A DNA stretch of 64,000 nucleotides, from contig JACKDW010000008.1 of assembly GCA_020633295.1 (NCBI GenBank), positions 248,001 through 312,000 of the forward strand, read 5' to 3'. Positions 49,251 to 58,714 of this stretch are shown piece after piece; positions within the stretch are counted from its first letter, which is position 1, and each line of letters starts with the position of its first letter. Both the position numbers and the translations under genes were made by a program. Below the pieces are notes generated by a model. The model was not told the DNA's origin. It saw nothing but the letters and a program-made list of their open reading frames with translations, and did not search any database. The DNA comes from Myxococcales bacterium (GTDB lineage: Bacteria; Myxococcota_A; Polyangia; Nannocystales; Nannocystaceae).

Positions 49251-52200
49251 TCAGCCCTCGCCCTTGAGCTCCGCCCAGGCTTTCTTGGTGCGCCCGGGGA
49301 CGAGGCTGTAGACGCAGGGGATCACGAACAGCGTCAGCAGCGTGGCGACCAGCAGCCCGCCGATGACCGCGAGCGCGAGCGGAGTCCGCAGCGCCGCGCC
49401 GTCGCCGAAGCCGAGCGCCATGGGCAGCAGCCCGAGCACCGTGGTCGCCATGGTCATGATGATCGGGCGCACGCGCAGGCCGCCCGCGACGAGCAGCGCG
49501 CGCTCGACGTCCATGCCCTGGCCGCGGCGGTGGTTGACCGTGTTGAGCAGGACGATCGCGTTGTTGACGACGATGCCGCAGAGGATGATCGCGCCGATGC
49601 CGACCATCGCGGAGATCGGCGTGTCGGTGAGCACGCACGCCAGGATCGCGCCGACGAGCGAGAGCGGCACGGTGAACATGATCAGCAGCGGGTGGTGCAG
49701 GCTCTCGAAGCTCGACGCCATGACGACGTAGATGAGGAAGATCGAGATCAGCGCGGTCATCACCAGGCTGCGCAGCGAGCCGCTCATCTCGGCGGCCTGC
49801 CCGGCGACGAAGGCGGAGACCTGCGGGTCGTCGCCGCGGTGGGCCGCGATCACCTCGCGGACCTCGTCGGCGACGCCGCCGAGGTTGGCGCTGGCGAGGC
49901 GCGCGCGGATCCGCAGGCCGCGTCGGCCGTCGATGCGCCGGATCTCCGCGGGGCCGATCGCGGGCTCGAGCGTGGCGACGGCCGAGAGCATCACGGGCAC
50001 CTGCTCGACGACGCCGACCTGGATCTTGGCGACGTCGTCGATGTCGCTGCGGTCGACCCGGGGCAGCTGCACGCGCACGTCGAGCTGGCGGTCGCTCGCG
50101 TGCATCTTGGTCGCGACCTCGCCCTGCAGCGCGCGCTGGACCGCGTTCGCGGCGGTCTCGACGGTGAGCCCGAGCCGCCCGAGGCGCTCGCGGTCGAAGT
50201 CGACGCGGACCTCGGGGCGGCCCGCGAGGTCGTCGGGCGCGGTGTCGACGAGGCCGTCGATCTCGGCGAGGTCTGTGAGCAGGCGGCGCGCGTGGTCCTT
50301 CGAGCCCTCGGTGTCCTCGCTGAAGATCTGCAGCTCGATGGGCGCGTCGAAGGAGAACAGCGCGGGGCGCCCGAGCCGGACCGAGGCGCGCGGCTCGAGC
50401 ACGGAGGCCTGCATGCGCGCGAACAGCTCGCGCTCGCGCGCGGCTGCGGACGGCTCGTCGAGCGACGCGTCGAGGCGGACGTTGACCTGGGCGAGGTGCG
50501 TGCCGGTGATCGAGCCGGACGCGCTGTCGCCTGCGGTCATGCTGCCGACGCGCGCGAACACCCGCGCGACCCCGGGCGCGCCGTCGACGCTGTCGATGAC
50601 GCGGCGCGTGAGCTCGGTCGAGCGCTCGATCGAGGTGCCCTGCGGCAGCGCGATCTGGACGAAGAACTCGCCCTGCTGGACGTCGGGCAGCAGCGTGCGG
50701 CCGAGGTCCTGGGCCAGGCCGAAGGTGAACACGCACAGCCCGAGCACCGCGAGCAGGATGACCGCGCGCATGCGCAGCGCGAGGCGCAGCGCGTTGGGGT
50801 ACTGCCGCTCGAGCGCCTCGTAGGCGAAGGTCAGCGGGCGCGCGAGCACGTGCAGCAGCCGACCGAGCACGAAGATCAGCGCGCGCGCGGGGATGAACAC
50901 GACCGCGCCGAGCCCGACGAACACCGCCGCGAGCGGGCCCGGGCGCGCGGGCGCGTCGCCGTCGAGCTCGGCGGCGCCGCCGAAGCTCTGCAGCACCGGG
51001 ACCAGCGTGAGGCTGACGAGCATCGAGGACGCGATGCTGAACGAGACCGCGTAGCTGAGGTCGCGCACGAGCTGGCCGGCGACGCCCTCGACGAAGGCCA
51101 TGGGCAGGAACACCGCGATGGTCGTGAGCGTGGAGGCGACGACCGAGGGCGCGACCTCGACGGTGCCGACGATCGCGGTCTCGCGCGGGCGCAGGCCCTC
51201 GGGGTCCTGGGTCTCGCGCACGCGCGCGATCGACTCGAGCACGACGATCGCGTTGTCGACCAGCATGCCGACGCCGAGCGCGAGCCCGCCCAGGCTCATG
51301 AGGTTGAGCGAGACGCCGAGCAGCTGCAGCGGGACGAAGGTCGCCAGCAGCGAGAACGGGATCGTCGTGGCGATGACCGCGGTCGCCCGCAGGTCGCGGA
51401 GGAAGAACAGCAGCACGAGGATCGCGAGCCCGCCGCCGATCAGCGTGTTCGACTCGACCTCGCGGATCGCCGACTCGATGAACTGCGCCTGGTTGCTGAG
51501 GATGACGAGCGACTCGCCCTCGGGGAGCTTGAGCGGCCCGGCGCCGCCCGTGGTGGCCTGCACGGCCTCGCTGACGGCCTGGGCGACCGCGACGGTGTTG
51601 GCGTCGCCCTCGCGGAACACGGCCAGCTCGACCGCCTCGCGCGGGCCGACGAGCGAGAGCTCCTCGCGCTCGGCCGGCGCCCGGCGGACGCGGGCGACGT
51701 CCCGCAGGCGCAGCTCGGCGCCGCCGGAGCTGCGGATGATGGTCTCGCCGAGCGCCTCGGGCGTGCGCGCCTCGTGGACCGTGCGGATCAGGTAGCGGCT
51801 GCCGCGCTCGTTGAGCGCGCCGCCGGGGCGGTTGACGTTGTCGGTGGTGATCGCGGCGACGACCTCGTCGGCCGAGATCCTCAGGGCGGCGAGGCGCGCG
51901 GGGTCGAGCTCGACGAGCACCTCGTCCTCGTCGCCGCCGTGGAGCTGCACGGCCGCGACGCCGGGGATCTTCTCGAGCGCGCGCTTGACCTGGGTGTCGG
52001 CGTGCCGGCGCAGGAGCGAGAGATCGGCGGGGCGGGCGTCGGCGCTGCCAGAGCGCTCGCGGGCGCGACCGGCCGCGTCTTCGGCTCCGCGCGCGCCGTC
52101 GGTCGCGCGACGCTTGGCCTCCGGGTCGGCGGCGACCAGCGCGAGCCGCATGATCGGCTCCTGGGACGGGTCGTAGCGCAGGACGACCGGGCGCTCGCCG

Positions 52201-52664
52201 CCCTGGGGCAGCGTCAGGCGGTCGAGCTTCTCGCGCACGTCGTCCATGGCGCGGTCCATGTTCGTGCCCCAGGCGAAGTCGAGCACGACCTCGCTGGTGC
52301 CCTCGCGCGAGACCGACTCGAAGTGGACGACGCCCGGGATCGCGCTGACGAGCTCCTCGACCGGCCTCGTGATCAGCTCCTCGACCTCGGTCGGCGCCGC
52401 GTCGGGGTAGTCGGTCTGGACCGTGATGCTCGGGTAGCTGAGGCTCGGCAGGAGGTCGACGGGCAGGCGCAGGAGCGCGACGACGCCGAACACCAGCACC
52501 GCGATCGTGACCATCGTGGTGGTCACGGGCCGGAACACGGTGCCGGCGATGAAGCCGCCGCCGACGCGGCCCGGCGCGGGCACCTCGTCCTCGTCGTCCT
52601 CGTCGTCCTCGAGGCGCGCGCGCGCGTCGTCGCCGTCGGCGTGTTCGTCTTCGAGCTCGCCCAT
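49251..52664 (-). CDS. RND-family efflux transporter permease (HAE-type)
   Basis: About 1137 residues. An acidic cytosolic N-terminus (about 40 residues) precedes the first helix (TTTMVTIAVLVFGVVALLRLP). The hallmarks of RND pumps follow: the LLPSLSYPSITVQTDYPDAAP stretch, pore domains, and TM4 GMLVDNAIVVLE with the proton-relay Asp470. A charged insertion (KRRATDGARGAEDAAGRARERSG, in the first pore domain) is unusual. Like SwrC-type members it has Asp-Asn rather than Asp-Asp in TM4. With the adaptor gene it forms an inner-membrane drug or metabolite exporter driven by proton motive force. No outer-membrane channel gene is adjacent. Confidence 0.92.
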   Translation of the reverse strand: MGELEDEHADGDDARARLEDDEDDEDEVPAPGRVGGGFIAGTVFRPVTTTMVTIAVLVFGVVALLRLPVDLLPSLSYPSITVQTDYPDAAPTEVEELITRPVEELVSAIPGVVHFESVSREGTSEVVLDFAWGTNMDRAMDDVREKLDRLTLPQGGERPVVLRYDPSQEPIMRLALVAADPEAKRRATDGARGAEDAAGRARERSGSADARPADLSLLRRHADTQVKRALEKIPGVAAVQLHGGDEDEVLVELDPARLAALRISADEVVAAITTDNVNRPGGALNERGSRYLIRTVHEARTPEALGETIIRSSGGAELRLRDVARVRRAPAEREELSLVGPREAVELAVFREGDANTVAVAQAVSEAVQATTGGAGPLKLPEGESLVILSNQAQFIESAIREVESNTLIGGGLAILVLLFFLRDLRATAVIATTIPFSLLATFVPLQLLGVSLNLMSLGGLALGVGMLVDNAIVVLESIARVRETQDPEGLRPRETAIVGTVEVAPSVVASTLTTIAVFLPMAFVEGVAGQLVRDLSYAVSFSIASSMLVSLTLVPVLQSFGGAAELDGDAPARPGPLAAVFVGLGAVVFIPARALIFVLGRLLHVLARPLTFAYEALERQYPNALRLALRMRAVILLAVLGLCVFTFGLAQDLGRTLLPDVQQGEFFVQIALPQGTSIERSTELTRRVIDSVDGAPGVARVFARVGSMTAGDSASGSITGTHLAQVNVRLDASLDEPSAAARERELFARMQASVLEPRASVRLGRPALFSFDAPIELQIFSEDTEGSKDHARRLLTDLAEIDGLVDTAPDDLAGRPEVRVDFDRERLGRLGLTVETAANAVQRALQGEVATKMHASDRQLDVRVQLPRVDRSDIDDVAKIQVGVVEQVPVMLSAVATLEPAIGPAEIRRIDGRRGLRIRARLASANLGGVADEVREVIAAHRGDDPQVSAFVAGQAAEMSGSLRSLVMTALISIFLIYVVMASSFESLHHPLLIMFTVPLSLVGAILACVLTDTPISAMVGIGAIILCGIVVNNAIVLLNTVNHRRGQGMDVERALLVAGGLRVRPIIMTMATTVLGLLPMALGFGDGAALRTPLALAVIGGLLVATLLTLFVIPCVYSLVPGRTKKAWAELKGEG

Positions 52665-52680
52665 GAACCTGCGCTCTCGG

Positions 52681-53958
52681 TCAGGCTCCTCGGGCCTTGC
52701 CGCCGGCGCGCTCGCCCGGCGCCTTCGCGGGCGCGTCGCCTCGCTTCTTGTCCGCGCCGTCCGCCGCGTTCGCCTCCGCGTCCGCGCCGCGCTCGGGCTC
52801 CTCGCCCTCCGGGACCGGCGTGACCTTCATGCCCTCGGCGATGCCGTCGCGCGCGTCGACGATGACGGGGTCGTCCGCCCCGAGGCCCGAGACGATCTCG
52901 ACGCGGTCCTCGCCCTCGAGGCCGAGCTCGACGGGCACGCGGCGCGCCTTGCCGTCCTTGACCACGTACACGTGCGGCGCGCCCTCGAGGTTGAAGACCG
53001 CGGTCACGGGCAGGCTCGGCGCGTTCTGCCGGGTGTTGACGAGCACGCGCGCGCGCGCGAAGGCCCCGGGGATCGCCGCGTTCGGGTAGTCCTCTGCGCG
53101 GATCGTGAACTTCACGGTGCCGGTGAGCGCGTCGACGATCGGCGCGCGGCGCAGGACCTTGGCGGCGAAGGTGCTCTTGTCGAGCAGCTCGATGTCGACC
53201 TGCGCGCCGAGGGTCACCGTCGCGGCCTCGGCCTCCGGGAGGTGCAGCTCGAGGTCGAGCGCCGAGAGGTCGGCGACGCTGAACAGCGGGCTCGCGGCGG
53301 TCGCGAGGTTGCCGATGTCGACGTGCCGCGCGGTGATGGTCCCGGCGAAGGGGGCGCGCACCTCCGTGAGGCTGACTTGGTGCTTGGAGACGCGCGCGGC
53401 GGCGAGCGCCGACTCGAGCGCGAAGCGCTGCTGGTCGAGCTCCTGCTTGGCGATCGCGTCGCTGTTGCGGATCGACTCGAGGCGCTCGAGCTCGCGGCGA
53501 GCGTTGTTCGCCGACAGGGTGTCGAGCGCGGCCTGGAGCCGAAACGAGCGCCCGTCGAGCTTGGCGAGGCGCTGGTCCTCCTCGACCGCGTCGCCCTCCT
53601 CGGCGAACAGGTCGAGGATGATGCCGGACTGCACCGCCACGAGGTCGGCGGTGCGCTTGGCCTGGAGCGTCCCCGAACTCCGGTAGTAGCGCTCGATCGT
53701 CGTCGGCGTCAGCGTCGTGACCGGGACCGAGAGCGGCTCGCGTTCGTCCTCGCCAAACCCGCCCTTGCCGCCCCGGCCGCCCTTGCCACCCCAGCCCTTG
53801 CCGCCCTTGCCGCCCTTGCCTTTGCCGCCCTTGCCCTTCTTGTCGCCCTTGCCAGACGCCGCGTCCGCGTCGCCGCCGCAAGCCGTCGGCGCGGACGCGA
53901 GGGCGCAGGCGAGTGCGCAAGCCATGAGGCGGAGCGGGTGTGCGGATCGGGGGCGCAT
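52681..53958 (-). CDS. RND efflux periplasmic adaptor (membrane fusion protein), lipoprotein
   Basis: About 425 residues. Lipobox SAPTACGG, then a Lys/Gly-rich repeat linker (KGGKGKGGKGGKG, residues 36-68). The adaptor core follows: LSVPVTTLTPTTIERYYR, SGIILDLFAEEGDAVEEDQ, a helical hairpin (LDTLSANNARRELERLESI), VRAPFAGTITARHVDIG and VNTRQNAPSLPVTAVFN. A basic, charged C-terminal tail of about 50 residues is extra. It links the RND permease to an outer-membrane channel. It is the first gene of a two-gene operon with the permease, 16 bases apart. Confidence 0.9.
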   Translation of the reverse strand: MRPRSAHPLRLMACALACALASAPTACGGDADAASGKGDKKGKGGKGKGGKGGKGWGGKGGRGGKGGFGEDEREPLSVPVTTLTPTTIERYYRSSGTLQAKRTADLVAVQSGIILDLFAEEGDAVEEDQRLAKLDGRSFRLQAALDTLSANNARRELERLESIRNSDAIAKQELDQQRFALESALAAARVSKHQVSLTEVRAPFAGTITARHVDIGNLATAASPLFSVADLSALDLELHLPEAEAATVTLGAQVDIELLDKSTFAAKVLRRAPIVDALTGTVKFTIRAEDYPNAAIPGAFARARVLVNTRQNAPSLPVTAVFNLEGAPHVYVVKDGKARRVPVELGLEGEDRVEIVSGLGADDPVIVDARDGIAEGMKVTPVPEGEEPERGADAEANAADGADKKRGDAPAKAPGERAGGKARGA

Positions 53959-54207
53959 GGGCAGGCTAGAGATACTCCGAACGGGGTCGGTTTGGGTTGG
54001 TTCTCGCGAGGAGGCGCGCGCTCGTCAGGCCTCCGGGCGCCGATTAGACCCTATAAACAGCCCGAGCGGTTCCGCGGCCGGACGTGAGTCAGCCTACTCG
54101 GTCCGGTCGAGCCCATGGTTTCCCGTCTGTAAACATCGACGATCTGCGGACGTGTGCGCGCGTGGCGCGTGCGCGAGAATTCGGCGTCGGCGCGCGTTTG
54201 GGGCGAG

Positions 54208-55065
54208 TTATCGCGGGCGGTCGAACAGCCACGGCGCGCGCACGCGTCGTGGGTCGCGCTGCTGGAACGCGCGCAGCTCCGCGATCCCCTCCTCGACCTC
54301 GGCGCGCACCTGGTCGCGGAGCGCGACGCAGCGCTCGCGCGAGGGCGCCGGCGTCGCCGTGAGCGAGATCGGCGGCCGTATCTGGAAGTACAGGCGCTGC
54401 GGCCTCGGCAGCGGCGTCGGGCCGATGCCCGTCGTCAGCGGCGGGATCACGTCGGTGCGCAGCCCGAGCCGCTCGATCCAGCGGCCGACCGGCGTCGCGA
54501 GCAGGTCGTTCGCGTCGAGGCGGATGTCGAGCCCGTCCTCGACGCCGACGGCCGCGAAGGGGACGATCGTGCAGCCGTGCTCGAGGGCGAGCCGCGCGAA
54601 GCCGAGCCGCTCCCCCCACACCAGCGTGTACTTCTCGCCGCGCCGCTTGGCGACCTCTCGACCGCCGCCGGGGAACACGAGGATCGACTCGCCGTCGCGC
54701 ATGAGCGCCGCGCAGCTCTCCGGGTTCCCGTCGACCGTGCCGAACATGGTCAAAAGGTCACGCCAGTACGGGACGCGGAAGTGCAGGTGGTCGCCGAGCG
54801 ATCGCAGCACGATGCCGTGCACGCGCAGCAGCTCCGCGTAGAGCAGCGGGACGTCGAGCGCGCCGTAGAGCGTGTGATTCCCGACGAACAGCAGCGGCCG
54901 CGCGGACGGGACGAGGTGCATGCCGACGAACACCGGCCGCGTCAGCCAGCGCCACGGCCCGAGCAGCCTCAGCGCGCGCGCGATGACGCGGTCGGGCAGG
55001 CGCGTGGGAACGTCGCTCTCGCGCTTCGGGCCCGCGGTCCGGCGCGCGGTGTGGGGAGGCGGCAC
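54208..55065 (-). CDS. Lysophospholipid acyltransferase (PlsC-like) family protein
   Basis: About 285 residues. FVGNHTLYGALDVPLLYAELL gives the HX4D acyltransferase motif; LVFPGGGREVAKRRGEKYTL and FAAVGVEDGLDIRLD are the later conserved blocks. The enzyme transfers an acyl chain to a lipid or small alcohol; the acceptor is unknown. The GTG was chosen because the upstream extension of the frame is Pro/Arg-rich without homology and runs into the divergent gene, and an AGGA lies about 10 bases before it. It diverges from the SRPBCC gene with about 95 bases between. Confidence 0.75.
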   Translation of the reverse strand: MPPPHTARRTAGPKRESDVPTRLPDRVIARALRLLGPWRWLTRPVFVGMHLVPSARPLLFVGNHTLYGALDVPLLYAELLRVHGIVLRSLGDHLHFRVPYWRDLLTMFGTVDGNPESCAALMRDGESILVFPGGGREVAKRRGEKYTLVWGERLGFARLALEHGCTIVPFAAVGVEDGLDIRLDANDLLATPVGRWIERLGLRTDVIPPLTTGIGPTPLPRPQRLYFQIRPPISLTATPAPSRERCVALRDQVRAEVEEGIAELRAFQQRDPRRVRAPWLFDRPR

Positions 55066-55159
55066 GGGCCGGCATCCTACACGCGGCGGCGCGCGGCGGC
55101 GCGGCGTTCGCGAATGCGGGTGCTGCGTGTCACAACCGCCGCTGCTACGATCATCCTCG

Positions 55160-55651
55160 GTGGGTTCTCCGGTCAGCCATCCGCAGGCGGGCGCGACCAC
55201 GGACGCGCGGCCGTCCGTGATCGAGACCGAGCACTCGATCGTGATCCAACGTGAACCGAAGGACATCCTCCCGCTGATCCTCGATCACGAGCGCCTCGAG
55301 GAGTGGATGGACGGGCTCGTCGAGTCCGAGGCGACGTCGGCCGGGCCGCGCGTCGGCAGCACCTACCACCAGGTCCTGCAGATCGGCGGGCGGCTCGCGT
55401 CGCTGTGCGGCGAGGTCACCGAGTTCCGCCCCCCGCGTCGGCTCGCGTACCGCTCGCGCATCGGCGACATGACGATCACGAGCCGCTGGGAGCTGACGCC
55501 GATCGACGGGGGCACGCGCGTGCGCTTCGTCGAGCGCTCGTGCATGGCCGGGCTGATGTTCTCGATCATGGCGCCGATGATCCGGCTGGCGATCATCCGG
55601 CGCCACGAGAACGCGGTCGCGCGGCTCAAGCGCATCGCCGAGTCCGGCTGA
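55160..55651 (+). CDS. SRPBCC-family protein
   Basis: About 163 residues. HSIVIQREPKDILPLILDHERLEEW, SEATSAGPRVGSTYHQVLQIGG, FRPPRRLAYRSRIGDMTIT and WELTPIDGGTRVRFVER match the polyketide-cyclase/coenzyme Q-binding START-like fold. The C-terminus ends in a helix with a hydrophobic face. Two starts are possible: GTG 55160 or GTG 55217, the latter trimming a weakly supported N-terminal 19 residues. The ligand is unknown. Confidence 0.68.
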   Translation: MGSPVSHPQAGATTDARPSVIETEHSIVIQREPKDILPLILDHERLEEWMDGLVESEATSAGPRVGSTYHQVLQIGGRLASLCGEVTEFRPPRRLAYRSRIGDMTITSRWELTPIDGGTRVRFVERSCMAGLMFSIMAPMIRLAIIRRHENAVARLKRIAESG

Positions 55652-55677
55652 GCGCGCGCGAGCGTGATTCGTTGGAC

Positions 55678-56877
55678 ATGTTCCAGCGGACTTGTTATCT
55701 CGAGGCGGTGCGGGCGGCGCTCGGCTCGGCGTTCCTCTTGGCGGTCGCGCTCGGCTCGGGCTGCGCCGGGCGGGCGACGGCGCTGGAGACCGCGCACGTC
55801 GACGGCGCCGACGCGGCCTTCGCCCTCGCGCTGTGGGACGCGATGGCGCCCGAGGGCAACGCGGCGATCTCCCCGCTCGTCCTCCGCGACGCGCTCACGC
55901 TGACGCACATCGGCGCCCGCGGAGCGGCCGCGCGATCGATCGAGCGTGCCCTCGGCGCCCGCTCGCGCGCCGAGCTGCGCGGCCGCGCGTCGCCGACGGA
56001 CTCCGAGCAGCTCGCGCGCGCGGTCAACGTGTGGGTGGATCCTTCGCTGGGGCTCGACGCGCGCTACGTCGCCGCCGTCGACGCGCGCTTCGGCGTGCGC
56101 CCCGACGCGCTCGACCTCCGCGGCGCGCCGGCGGCGGCGCGCGAGACGATCAACGCGTGGATCTCGGCGCGCACGCGTTCGAAGATCCCGGCGCTGCTGC
56201 CGGCGGACGCGATCAGCGTGGACACCCGCGTCGTGCTGGCGAGCGCGCTCGCGTTCGCGGGCGCGTGGGCGCGGCCCTTTGATCCCGAGCGGACCGTCCG
56301 CGGGGAGTTCGAGACGCGAGACGGCGCGCGCGTCGAGACGCCGCTGATGATGCTCGAGGACCAGCTCCGCTACGGCTGGCGCGAGGACGGCTGGGGCATG
56401 CTCGAGCTGCCCTACGAGGGCGGGCGCTACTCGCTGGGGCTGATCCTGCCGCCGCCCGAGGCCCGCGCGCGACCGCCCGGCGAGGGGCTCACCCCGGCGC
56501 TGCTCGACGCGCTGTGGGGCGGGCTGCAGGAGGGGCGGGCGCTCGTCGTGCTGCCGCGCTTCACCCTCGCGGGCGAGACCGTCGGGCTGCGGGGGGCGCT
56601 GACGCGGCTGGGGATGGCGCCGCTGTTCGAAGACCCGCGCGCGCTCGCGGGGCTCGCCGCCGAGCCGCTCGCGCTCGAGGAGCTCTACGTCTCGACCTTC
56701 GTCGAGGTCGACGAGCGCGGGACGAAGGCGACGGCGGCCGCGGCCGCGGTGGTCGGCCTGCGCTCCGGGCCGACGCGCGTCGCGTTCACGCGGCCCTTCG
56801 TGTTCGCGCTGCGCGACGGCGAGACGGGCGCGCTGGTGCTGCTGGGGCAGGTCGTCGACCCCACGCGCGGCGCGTGA
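55678..56877 (+). CDS. Serpin-family serine protease inhibitor, lipoprotein form
   Basis: About 399 residues with a lipoprotein signal (FLLAVALGSGCAG). It follows the serpin pattern: ALALWDAMAPEGNAAISPLVL, ALTLTHIGARGAAAR, a mid-region with LASALAFAGAWARPFDP, and FVEVDERGTKATAAAAAVV as the hinge. The reactive-centre loop aligns without gaps to alpha-1-antitrypsin by eye, placing Arg362 at P1 and Ser363 at P1'. The C-terminal FTRPFVFAL signature follows. The predicted P1 Arg suggests inhibition of trypsin-like proteases at the cell surface or periplasm. Length is typical. Confidence 0.88.
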   Translation: MFQRTCYLEAVRAALGSAFLLAVALGSGCAGRATALETAHVDGADAAFALALWDAMAPEGNAAISPLVLRDALTLTHIGARGAAARSIERALGARSRAELRGRASPTDSEQLARAVNVWVDPSLGLDARYVAAVDARFGVRPDALDLRGAPAAARETINAWISARTRSKIPALLPADAISVDTRVVLASALAFAGAWARPFDPERTVRGEFETRDGARVETPLMMLEDQLRYGWREDGWGMLELPYEGGRYSLGLILPPPEARARPPGEGLTPALLDALWGGLQEGRALVVLPRFTLAGETVGLRGALTRLGMAPLFEDPRALAGLAAEPLALEELYVSTFVEVDERGTKATAAAAAVVGLRSGPTRVAFTRPFVFALRDGETGALVLLGQVVDPTRGA

Positions 56878-56931
56878 GCGCGCGCGATGCCGCGCGCGGG
56901 CACGCGCGAACAGCCGTACACTTGCAGGTGC

Positions 56932-58599
56932 ATGTTTCTCGGCGCGCTCGACCCCTCACTCGCCCCGCGGCCGCTGACGCTCGTCGGCCTCCTCACGCTC
57001 CTTTCGCTGCCCGCGTGCGGTGACGACGGCGGCGCGTCGACCAGCGACGCCGCGAGCGCGACGACGGGCGCGAGCGCGACGACGGGCGCGAGCGCGACGA
57101 CGAGCGCCGCGAGCGACGGGGTGACGACGAGCGGCGAGAGCACTCTCGGGAGCGACGCGACGTCGTCTCCGACCTCCGCGACGTCGGCTCCGACCTCCTC
57201 TCCGACGTCCTCTCCGACGTCCTCGCCGACGACGGGAGACACGACGAGCGACACCGACGGCACCGGCGTCGACCCGTGGACGCAGGTCCCCCGCGTGCAC
57301 CCCGACGACCCCCATCGCCTCGCCCGCGGCGACGCGCCCTGGTACCCCGCCGGCTACTACCCGGGCGCCGCCATCAACATGACCGGAGAGACCTACGCGG
57401 GCGACTACGTGCTGTTCGGCAAGACCTTCGTCGACGCGGCCGAGCTGCACGGGATCGACCTGTTCCGGATCTGGATCAACTGGGGCAACCTCGGCAAGCA
57501 GGGCCTGCAGGAGGACAACTGGGACCGCCACGTCCTGCACCCCTACCTGCGCCCCGGGCCCGGCGTCGCGTTCGACGGCGCGCCGCGCCTGGACCTCGAC
57601 CAGTTCAACCCCGAGTACTTCGACCTGCTCTCGATGTGGATCGACTACACGGCCGCGCGCGGGATCGTCATGCAGGTGATGCTGCTCGACTGCTGGCACG
57701 TCGGCTACGGGCTCAACTTCGGCTACGGCGAGCGCGACTACCTCCGCGGGCCGAACAACATCAACGGCGTCGACTGGAGCAGCGAGGCCGAGTGGCTCGA
57801 CGTCGGCGGCCCGGTGTTCGCGCGCAACAAGGCGTTCGTCGAGGAGGTCGTCGCGACCATCGGCGATCGCCCCAACATCATCTGGGAGACCTGCAACGAG
57901 AAGAAGCAGGGCGACCACTCGAGCCCGCAGGCGAGCGCCGCCGACGTGTTCCACGCCGCGATCGCGGCCGCCGTCCACGCCAAGGAGGACGAGCTCGGCT
58001 TCGAGCGCCACCTCGTGATGCCGGTCGACCTGCCCGAGCACCGCACGGTCGCGGGGCACATGACGCCGACCCAGAACGGGCAGAACCAGGAGTCGATCCC
58101 CGAGATGCACGCGCGCCTCGCCGGCGAGCAGTTCGCGTGGAGCGTGCCGCTGATCTCCGACAACGACTGCTGCGCGGGCGAGCCCGCCGCGGCGTTCATC
58201 CGCCAGAAGGCCTGGGCGGCGCTGGTCGCCGGCGCGCACGTCGACGTGTTCAACGGCTCGCTCTACCAGGCCGACGTGCTCGCCAACCCGAACACCTCCG
58301 ACGGCATGCGCTTCGTCGGCTACACGCGGCGCTTCGTCGAGGAGCTCGAGGTCGACCTCGTCGGCATGACGCCGGCGGACGGGCTCGTCGAGGGTCCGGC
58401 CTGGGCCTACGCGCGGCCCGGGGAGGAGTTCGTGGTCTACCTGCGCGAGGGCATGCCGGTGACGGTCGAGCAGCTGCCGGCGCCGCACGTCGCGTGGTGG
58501 TTCGACCCGCGCACGGCCGAGGTCAGCGACGCGGGTCAGGGGCCGACCTTCACCCCGCCGGGCGCCGGCGACTGGGTGCTGTACGCGCGCGGGCGCTAG
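56932..58599 (+). CDS. Glycoside-hydrolase-like lipoprotein (cellulase/DUF4038-type TIM barrel)
   Basis: About 555 residues. Lipobox SLPACGDD, then a Ser/Thr linker with 18-base and 15-base repeats (SATTGASATTGA, SSPTSSPTSS). The catalytic-like domain (about 110-490) has HGIDLFRIWINWGN, YFDLLSMWIDYTAARGIVMQV, NIIWETCNEKK (an Asn-Glu pair at the position of the acid/base Glu in clan GH-A folds) and DVFNGSLYQADV. A small beta domain (EEFVVYLREGMPV) ends it, as in DUF4038-type proteins with a collagen-binding-like C-terminus. It probably acts on extracellular polysaccharide. An AGGTG site precedes the ATG. It lies 54 bases after the serpin gene. Confidence 0.7.
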   Translation: MFLGALDPSLAPRPLTLVGLLTLLSLPACGDDGGASTSDAASATTGASATTGASATTSAASDGVTTSGESTLGSDATSSPTSATSAPTSSPTSSPTSSPTTGDTTSDTDGTGVDPWTQVPRVHPDDPHRLARGDAPWYPAGYYPGAAINMTGETYAGDYVLFGKTFVDAAELHGIDLFRIWINWGNLGKQGLQEDNWDRHVLHPYLRPGPGVAFDGAPRLDLDQFNPEYFDLLSMWIDYTAARGIVMQVMLLDCWHVGYGLNFGYGERDYLRGPNNINGVDWSSEAEWLDVGGPVFARNKAFVEEVVATIGDRPNIIWETCNEKKQGDHSSPQASAADVFHAAIAAAVHAKEDELGFERHLVMPVDLPEHRTVAGHMTPTQNGQNQESIPEMHARLAGEQFAWSVPLISDNDCCAGEPAAAFIRQKAWAALVAGAHVDVFNGSLYQADVLANPNTSDGMRFVGYTRRFVEELEVDLVGMTPADGLVEGPAWAYARPGEEFVVYLREGMPVTVEQLPAPHVAWWFDPRTAEVSDAGQGPTFTPPGAGDWVLYARGR

Positions 58600-58714
58600 G
58601 CCGGCGGCGAGCGTGGTCTGTGCGCGTCGCGCTGACGTTCGGGCCAGGCCCGTGACGCGCGCGGGCGCGGCGCTCGACGCCCGCGTCTTCAAGATGTTCG
58701 AAAGGTCATGTCTC

